DNA of 64,000 nucleotides from Nelumbo lutea. Taxonomy: Eukaryota > Streptophyta > Magnoliopsida > Proteales > Nelumbonaceae. A program made the position numbers and the translations under genes. Location: positions 14,012,934-14,076,933 of the forward strand of contig JAKGHH010000003.1 in assembly GCA_022828595.1 (NCBI GenBank), read 5' to 3'. The notes beneath the pieces were generated by a model. It was not told the origin of the DNA. It did not search any database and worked only from the letters and a program-made list of their open reading frames with translations. Below are positions 57,018 to 64,000 of this stretch, piece after piece (within the stretch, counting starts at the first letter, position 1; every line of letters starts with the position of its first letter).

Positions 57018-60000
57018 ATGGGTTTTCTGGTTTGGTTTATCTTGGCACTTGCAGCAACAACCCTTTTAAGCACCTGTACTCTTGCTTTGAGCGAAGATGG
57101 TAGTGTATCAGTTTCTCATTGTTCTTTTCTCTGTTGATTTCCTGCTCCTCTCCCCCCCCCCCCCCCCTCTCGATTGTTTTTCCTATTTGGTATGCTTGAT
57201 TTTGTTCTTTGTGTTTTAAGGCAAAACATTGTTGGAAATCAAAGGGGCTTTCAACGACAGTCGGAGTTTCCTAAAAAACTGGAGAGCTTCTGATTTCAAC
57301 CCATGCAACTGGACCGGTATTTCTTGCCATCCTGATGACCAACGAGTCAGTTCAATGTATGTTTCTGTTTCTTCTATACTTGTTTTTCGTCTTCACTTCT
57401 ATTCCTTTTTTTTATAATTTTTCTTCTGTGTTTGTTTTTCCTCATGATTTCTCTAATGGGGTCATTCAGAAACCTACCCTACATGCAACTTGGAGGAATC
57501 CTATCACCAAGCATTGGCAAGCTCAGTAGGTTGCGGAGACTGTAAGCCCTCTAAGCCTCTCTTCCAAAGAGAAGAAAAAGAGGAAAGGAAGAGCTGAAGA
57601 AGCCTTAATTCTTCTTTTATTATTTTTATTTATTTACTATTCATTCATCTTTTGCTAATCAGGGCACTTCACCAGAACAGCTTACATGGATCAATTCCTA
57701 CTGAAATTGTTAACTGTACTGAGCTTAGAGCACTGTAAGATAAGAAAGCTCTTCTTGTTTGATTCCATTAACCAAAAAAAAAGTTGCCTTCTCAGTTTCC
57801 TCCTTTACTGAATATTTTACTTGTAACATTCGTGACATAAATTGTTCTGATGTACCATCTACAGATACTTGAGGGCCAATTACCTCCAAGGAAGTATTCC
57901 ACCAGAACTTGGAAATCTTTCCCATCTCACCATATTGTAAGATAACTAGTTTTCTGTTATTCGAGTTAATGAATTTAGAGGAAATTGTCTTGGTGATAAT
58001 GTTCTTGGTTATATTCTTGCATTAGTTAGTGTAAACATATTACTCAATGGAGACATCAATTTGATCTTGTGTCTTGGTCCAATATTAATTTATCAAAACA
58101 TGAATGCAGAGACCTATCTAGCAATTCGCTGAAGGGATCCATACCATCTTCTATTGGCCATCTCACACATTTACGTTTTCTGTAAGTTCAAAGCATGGAA
58201 CTGGTATCCTGATACTGTTTGGATTATACCGTTTTTATTTCAGTTGTTCACTGGTAGAAGTGTATTAGATAATGTGTCAGAAAAATGTATTTATTGGGTT
58301 CTACACATCTCAGGAACTTATCCACCAATTTCTTTTCTGGAGAAATTCCAAATTTTGGAGTACTGGGCACCTTTGGTAAAAAGTCGTAAGTCTTCTATTA
58401 TCTTCTCTCCTCCATTTTAAATATGCTTAGATAGCTATGAAACTTCCTAAGCATATTGTACGCTAAGTCAAGAAAGGTGATGATCCTAGATGCCTTGGGC
58501 TTGGTATTAAGTCATCTGATTTGATCAGTTTTGGTACTTGGAAAATGTCGGGGGCCACTTGTGGATGCATTATACACGCATAACTGTGAATAGTTATTGG
58601 ATCATCCAATTGATATCTGGTATATGACTAAAAAAAGGAGCTTCTCAAGTCTCATCTCCCAATCCTCATAAGAAGACCTTAGCCATTTGATCATATGCAC
58701 GTTCTTTGGACGGTGGGGAAATGAAAGTGCACATAAGGCTCAGTTTGGAAGGAGTGCAAATACAAATATGTACAGTACATAGCCTTGTTTACGTATTTCT
58801 AAACCAGTATTTGCACTATACATATTTGTATTTGCACTGTACTTGTACTACAGTACAAACTGAGCATAAGCTGCAAATGTATACAGATTTTGGATGGCGA
58901 TAATAAGTTCATTTAGTTTTTTTAAGATGCCTAGGTGTCTGACATGGATAAATCCATTGCCATGTGGCAGATCAGAACCACTGATATTGAAACTCATCCT
59001 TCAATGTTTGGGCCCAATTAGAGGTTGTTACATCATCCAAACCTCGTTAACTTTTTTGTAAAATTTCAGTAGATAGAAATTGTACTGAAAATTATTGTGG
59101 AACATGTGGCTAATTGGGTGGGTGGTTGTCTTGTAAATTGGGGGTAGGATTAGGATATTTGGGGCCTGGACTTTCAGATCAATGTTCCTGATCTTCTACA
59201 TCTGTTTTGGCAATGTTGGACCATTGGTGACTAACCAGTAGGGTACACTCATTTTCCATTGGACAAGTAGGGCTACTGGGCATTTACCATGGTTTTCAGT
59301 AGGGGACCCCATTATAAATAATTCATTCTTGTGTGTAATGCCATGTTTTTATTTTTCATCTCTTGCTATGTTTAAGTTCTTTAACATGATTCCCCATTGG
59401 ATTTATTCTTCCAAGTACCTTCCTTATCCACAGGTTTATTGGAAATTTAGATCTGTGTGGCAAGCAAGTTAAGAAGCCATGTCTAAGTTCATTGGGATTC
59501 CCTGCAGTACTACCAAATGCAGATACTGATGAACCACCAGGTATGATGTAGGTAGCACTAAAATGATGTTTTATTTTCATTCCAAAACCACCTAAAAACA
59601 AATGAAGTTATTTAAAGACTAATACTGGTTTTAACCATTGGTGATTGGGTTAGCTGCAGTCCCTACTAAACGATTTCCTCATTTCCTCAATGGAATCCTT
59701 ATTGGTGCCATGTCTGCAATGGGTCTAGCGCTTGTTCTACTACTTGCTTTCCTTTGGATATGTTTACTTTCAAAGAAAGAAAGAGTTGCCAAGAAATATA
59801 CAGAAGTCAATAAACAAACTGATCAGGATTCAGGTAAGAAATCTGTTTGACATTTCCCTGTTTTCTCTCTTTCCGTCTGCCTATCAATAGCTAATCAATT
59901 TCCTACTGGAAGGTACCAAGCTCATCACATTCCATGGGGATCTTCCATATTCCTCTTGTGAAATCATAGAAAAGCTGGAGTCACTTGGTGAAGAAGATGT

Positions 60001-61535
60001 GCTGGGATCGGGAGGGTTTGGCACTGTATACAAGATGGTGATGAATGATGGTAGCATATTTGCTGTTAAAAGGATTGACCATAGGCGTGAAGGATCTGAT
60101 AAAATTTTTGAGAGAGAGCTCGAGATCTTGGGTAGCATAAAGCATATTAATCTTGTCAATCTACGTGGCTACTGCAGGCTTCCAACTGTAAAGCTTCTCA
60201 TATATGATTATGTAACCTTGGGCAGCCTAGATCACTTCCTTCATGGTATGTCCATTCTTTTAACTGAATATAATCATGTCTACTTATAACGTCAAAAGAT
60301 TTTGAACCACAAATCAGCATAGATAGCAAGTACATTGACGTTCAACATTATTAATTCATTTTTCCATGTTGTCTCTAGAGTATAGGCAAGAAAAGCAACC
60401 TCTGAACTGGAATTCTCGGTTAAGAATTGCTCTTGGTTCTGCTCGAGGACTGGCATATTTACACCATGACTGTTGTCCACGGATAGTGCATCGTGACATA
60501 AAATCCAGTAACATACTCCTGGATGAAAATCTGGAGCCTCATGTTTCTGACTTTGGCCTTGCTGAACTGTTGGTTGATGAGGATGACCATGTCACCACTG
60601 TGGTTGCTGGCACTTTTGGTTATTTAGCACCAGGTATGTTGTTAACTTTCATTTATAATTATTTAACGCATTATATCTTCTAGAATCTTGCACAGCCCCC
60701 ATTTGGGTTCTGTATTTATTCAACAGGAGAAATCCTATAACAGAATCAAGCTCTCCTTATGTCTAGCCTAACCTAGTTGTTATGTTTTGTTTCCTTAAAT
60801 ATATTGCAAATACCAATTCAAAAATTTTATGTTTGCCACCTTTCAATCTGTCTGTTTTGTTTACATCTTATTTGCTATTTGAAAAACAGAATATCTACAG
60901 AGTGGACGAGCAACTGAGAAATCAGACGTTTATAGTTTTGGGGTTCTATTATTAGAGCTTGTTACAGGGAAGAGGCCTACTGACACATCTTTCGTCAAGA
61001 GGGGATTAAATATTGTTGGCTGGGTGAGTTCTTGAAACACTGCTTCACTCTATGATTTTTCTTTTTTCCTTTGCTCATTTCCTTTCTACAAAGGGGATGC
61101 CAAACCAATTCTGTCCCTCCAGAAAAGAGAGACTAGACTTTCTCTGTCTACTTGCATTGCTTTTATCGCATGACCTTATAGTGTAGGATCTTGGAGCCTT
61201 TTCCTTTGTTATCTCACTGCATTTGAAGGGCAGAGGAGATCTGACTCAAAAGTACCTTGGTCTTTTACAAGTCAAAAAATTTAATATGATATATGTTCTG
61301 GTATGTTCAGATGAATACTCTTGTCAGAGAAAGACGATTGGAAGATGTTGTGGATGGAAGGTGCAGTGATGCAGATATGGAGACTGTGGAAGTGGTCCTA
61401 GATATTGCCGCAAGATGCACTGATGCAAACCCAGATGCTCGCCCATCTATGAGCGAGGTCTTGCAGATACTAGAAGAGGAGGTCATGTCACCTTGCCCAA
61501 GTGAATTTTATGAGTCTCATTCAGATTGCTCTTGA
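57018..61535 (+). CDS. LRR-XIII (FEI-clade) receptor-like kinase, At5g62710 type
   Basis: Plasma-membrane LRR receptor kinase. Exons: 57018-57099, 57221-57356, 57470-57541, 57663-57734, 57865-57936, 58110-58181, 58314-58385, 59434-59540, 59660-59833, 59913-60245, 60379-60633, 60890-61023, 61311-61535. All are GT-AG and total 1806 nt (601 aa plus TGA). Residues 1-26 are a signal peptide, followed by an LRRNT cap ([17 protein letters not shown]). Five LRRs follow, each on its own 72-nt phase-2 exon. [10 protein letters not shown] motif precedes one TM helix (about 240-265). The kinase domain has the Gly loop [10 protein letters not shown] (318-327), Lys339 in FAVK, HRD 435-437, DFG 455-457 and GTFGYLAPE, so it looks catalytically competent. 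[22 protein letters not shown] and [10 protein letters not shown] match the Arabidopsis At5g62710 protein, a relative of FEI1/FEI2 (cell-wall signalling). Ligand and substrate are unknown. Confidence 0.96.
57152..57167. repeat. C16 homopolymer in RLK intron 1
   Basis: Sixteen consecutive C residues between exon 1 and exon 2. Length is prone to sequencing and replication error. Confidence 0.95.
58738..58865. mobile_element. MITE in RLK intron 7
   Basis: The ends GCTCAGTTTG and CAAACTGAGC are perfect inverted repeats. ATAAG flanks both sides (58733-58737 and 58866-58870). Internal arms GTGCAAATACAAATATGTACAGTAC and their inverted partners make it a hairpin, with arm sequence like the decayed element at 14232-14342. 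Confidence 0.8.
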
Positions 61536-61862
61536 AAGAAAACGATAGTGGAATATGGGTGTTGTGCATACAACATAAGCTATATATTAGGTTTTGCCCT
61601 TCCCATTTTGATGAATTCTAGAGCTTCTTCCCCTTCCTTTGGGGCCTGTATATTTGTCTAGTAATTTATGCCATTAAATCTTTCAATCCAAGGATGATGG
61701 CACAATTGAAATTTCTGAAGCTTCCTCTGAGTAGATTGCTGCAGAAAAACTAGAGAAACCCATGAGTCAGGAGTAGAAAAAGGACATAAGCTGAAGTAGT
61801 AAGAAATGATTTAAGCATATAATTGGACAAGGCTTAAATGATGACGACTACCATAATAAAAG
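61536..61862 (+). other. 3' flank of the receptor kinase gene
   Basis: Probable 3' UTR and terminator region, non-coding. No further feature was recognised. Confidence 0.5.
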
Positions 61863-62017
61863 CACTCAGCTTCAGCAATCACCACCCCTCCAAATATGGA
61901 AGTGTGGTATCAAACCCACATAATTCCAGGCTCTTTGATGGTAAGGTCAATGGATCTCATGTGTATCTTGCTCTGTCCCCACCCCTTAATTCCCCTCTAT
62001 GTGCAATATATAATACT
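61863..62017 (+). repeat. Left copy of a direct repeat flanking an LTR fragment
   Basis: Starts CACTCAGCTTCAGCAATCAC and ends CAATATATAATAC. It is closely similar (a few substitutions and short indels) to 62734-62884, with a more distant copy at 41930. Confidence 0.85.
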
Positions 62018-62733
62018 GACTAGGGGTAATTCGGTCCTCCCAAGCAAGTGGCAACACGTGGCTCTTAATCAACATCTCAGTACTGAGTCAGCAAACCAAT
62101 TTGACAGGTTAGCTCGGAGCACCTCCCATGGCCCGATCTCGACCTCGGCAAGGGTGAGATGGTAGAGCCGTAAGGATACTAGCGACCTAGACAATGAGCC
62201 AGCTGAGCTGAGGTGAGCTAAGGCAGCCCGCGAGAATGAGCTCGCTAACCATTCCCGTAACCTTGCTATTGAAGGCACCGGTATCGTGACCGGTAGAATA
62301 GCTCATCGTACTGTGTGCCAAATTTTACTCAAATGAACTATAACCGCCGTGTGGAACTCACAACTGACGCATTAATATGCCCTATATTGCGAAAACAGTT
62401 CCACCAGAAGCTCAGGGTCATTACCAAAGTGCCCTGAGCCCTCCAATGACTATATAAGACATCTAAATCCATCCTAGAAAGGTTTGTGCACCAATACTCT
62501 CAAGCTCCCTCACACTCTCATAGAATTATCTCTTATTGACTTAAGCATTGGAGTGCCCTCCCTGGGTAAAAGATACTCGTGCACTCTCACCTTCTTTCCC
62601 TTGTAGTACATTTGAGCTCGCACATATCAGCATTAGCTCGGCAAGCTTCGGCTCAGCTCAGTCCAGCAAGTCTTCACTTTCGAGTCCAAATCACCTGCCA
62701 CGAGGCAGCATCCAGATTGTGCGACATCAAACC
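62018..62733 (+). mobile_element. LTR retrotransposon fragment between direct repeats
   Basis: GC-richer than its surroundings. A TATA box TATATAAG lies at 62451-62458, in a promoter-like setting. The U5-like motif TGACTTAAGCATTGGAGTG (62537) is identical to that of the 15.2 kb fragment. Repeated AGCTCGG/GAGCTC motifs lie on both sides. No gag-pol coding sequence is present. LTR termini are not defined. Confidence 0.6.
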
Positions 62734-62884
62734 CACTCAGCTTCAGCAATCACCACCCCTCCTGGGGGTGTGGTATCAAACCCCCATAATTCCAGGCTCT
62801 TTGATGGTAAGATCAGTGGATCTCATGTGTATCCTGCTCTGTCCCCACCCCTTAATTCCCCTCTACTGTGCAATATGTAATACC
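62734..62884 (+). repeat. Right copy of the direct repeat
   Basis: Same order of blocks as 61863-62017: CACTCAGCTTCAGCAATCAC, GTGTGGTATCAAACCC, AATTCCAGGCTCTTTGATGG, GGATCTCATGTGTATC, CCTTAATTCCCCTCTA. It lacks the AAATATGGAA patch and has CTGGGGG instead. Confidence 0.85.
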
Positions 62885-63291
62885 AAACTGATTTAGTGTT
62901 AATTGTGTATGGTTACGTTATGGGGGAATCAAAGGTGATGTTCAAGGGTGAAGGGAAAGCCATAATGAGCTTAGATATGCTGTCCGTCCTATTACGAACG
63001 AATACATTAATTACATACACATGTATATGGGCCACAATGTTGGAAAGAGGGAAATTTATGGTCTACTTCCCCTCAAAAATTTTTATTGGTTTTCTAAATG
63101 TATCGTCTTAAATCCCCTACCTTTGCTATATTACATCCCCTTGAATTGTAAATTGTGATGGATTCTCTCACCTATCACTGTTTTCAACGCTTGTGATTGG
63201 TTACATGTCCGCTTACACATGGCGACACAGCATGGCAAACAGTAGATTCTGATCAAACCCAAATGGCAGTTGGTAGATTCCTTGAAATCGA
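62885..63291. other. Intergenic, no gene seen
   Basis: No coding exon was recognised. The right end may contain the promoter of the exon-like ORF that follows. Confidence 0.4.
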
Positions 63292-63434
63292 ATGGGTCAT
63301 TTCATCTCGAACCGTGATTTAATTGAGAGGGTCCAGGGCGAAGAAGAACAATCCAAGTACCACGTCGTGGACGTGGGTTTTTATCACATTCTCCACTTGA
63401 AGGGAGATGTCTCTGAGCTTGAGACTCAATTACA
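63292..63434 (+). CDS. Unrecognised exon-like ORF, possibly first exon or gene relic
   Basis: A frame beginning ATG at 63292 encodes about 48 aa with ordinary protein composition (MGHFISNRDLIERVQGEEEQ, then KYHVVDVGFYHILHLKGDVS, ELETQLQ). It runs into CA|GTGAGT at 63434/63435, a strong plant donor. An acceptor TTCTGCAG at about 63504-63511 would continue it in frame for about 12 further residues to a TAG. I do not recognise the family. It could be the 5' end of a small gene or a relic. Confidence 0.3.
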
Positions 63435-64000
63435 GTGAGTCCGACAGGAAAGCAAAAGCAGTTGGTGGTGGTTCAGTATCGCTTTCATTGTTGTTTTACC
63501 CACATTTCTGCAGCATATCACCCACGGTTGAAGCGCTAAACCTAATTTTGTAGGCGTCTCTTTATGGCGTTTACTATGCATTGATTTTCATTTCACAAGT
63601 AATTGTTCAATAACAACTTTGGCACTCTGTTAATTTAGACTCTTTTACCTCTTAAAATTCATTACTTAGTGATGCCTTCCTCTTTTATTAAAGCATCTTT
63701 GTCCCTCTTCATTAAAAATGTGATGTGCCCAACCATACTACAAGCCTACAAGATATTTAATGATCACCCATGTAATCCCCCCTCTCGCTCTCTCTCTGAA
63801 TCATTTTTCCATCACCAATCACATCCACCATCTCCCATCTAACCTGAACTCGCCATGTTAAAGAAAGACGTCTTCAATATCAAAGTGACAGTAGCCGTAT
63901 TTGTTAGTTGCATCTTGTATGTCTAGGTTTGTTGGGATGGAGTGGACAGTAAAAACCCCCATTTTGGGAACGGGATATGCTCTTCACACATGGGCGCTGC
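63435..64000. other. Right edge, no further gene resolved
   Basis: Contains the possible short second exon described for the ORF at 63292. AT-rich DNA with a (CT)-rich patch near 63780-63800 follows. Nothing further can be supported before the window ends. Confidence 0.4.

Noticed and set aside
20824..61535. Functional cluster linking transporter, starch protein and receptor kinase
   Set aside because: Different strands, long TE-filled spacers and unrelated functions; adjacency looks incidental.

Overview
The window is nuclear DNA of a flowering plant. Genes carry GT-AG introns, the intergenic DNA is AT-rich and packed with transposon remnants, and the recognisable proteins are plant-specific (an NPF nitrate/peptide transporter, a PTST/FLO6-type starch protein, an LRR-XIII receptor kinase, a DUF1191 membrane protein). 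The species cannot be named from the sequence.

Four protein-coding genes are supported. (1) A single-exon DUF1191 type I membrane protein (4008-4979, +). (2) An NPF2.12/2.13-clade transporter on the minus strand (20824-26321). Its four exons join exactly in frame to 626 aa, and its 3.06-kb last intron is inflated by at least three transposons. (3) A PTST2/PTST3 (FLO6-like) starch-granule-initiation protein (47762-52217, +) with 8-9 exons and a C-terminal CBM48. (4) A FEI-clade LRR receptor kinase, orthologous in appearance to Arabidopsis At5g62710 (57018-61535, +), with 13 exons joining in frame to 601 aa. A short unrecognised exon-like ORF lies near the right edge (63292-63434). The genes are functionally unrelated and do not form an operon or pathway cluster.

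Most of the rest is mobile DNA. Three LINE (L1/RNase H type) remnants lie outside the genes: 5745-5948 (-), 8943-9731 (+) and 10480-12400 (+). A larger one lies at 36568-38720 (-). Two have clear target-site duplications. The 10.5-12.4 kb LINE was itself hit by a tRNA-derived SINE (16-bp duplication) and by a hAT element (8-bp duplication). A non-autonomous hAT family with CATGGTTTT-type ends has five copies with 8-bp duplications. A hairpin family with ends like GAGTTCACATCTG has about 9-bp duplications, as in Mutator-like MITEs. Larger hAT-type elements sit at 42973, 45521 and 34862, with a probable one at 22897. There are also a Tourist-like MITE (33149), a long-TIR Mutator-like element (30843), two LTR fragments (about 14.9-15.7 kb and 62.0-62.7 kb), minisatellites and microsatellites.

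I found no evidence of a new multi-gene system. The most distinctive points are the nested insertion series, the well-dated small DNA-transposon families, GC-rich segments inside hAT-like elements, direct repeats flanking an LTR fragment, and several gene-structure oddities (uORF, weak exon, in-frame tandem repeat upstream of a start).
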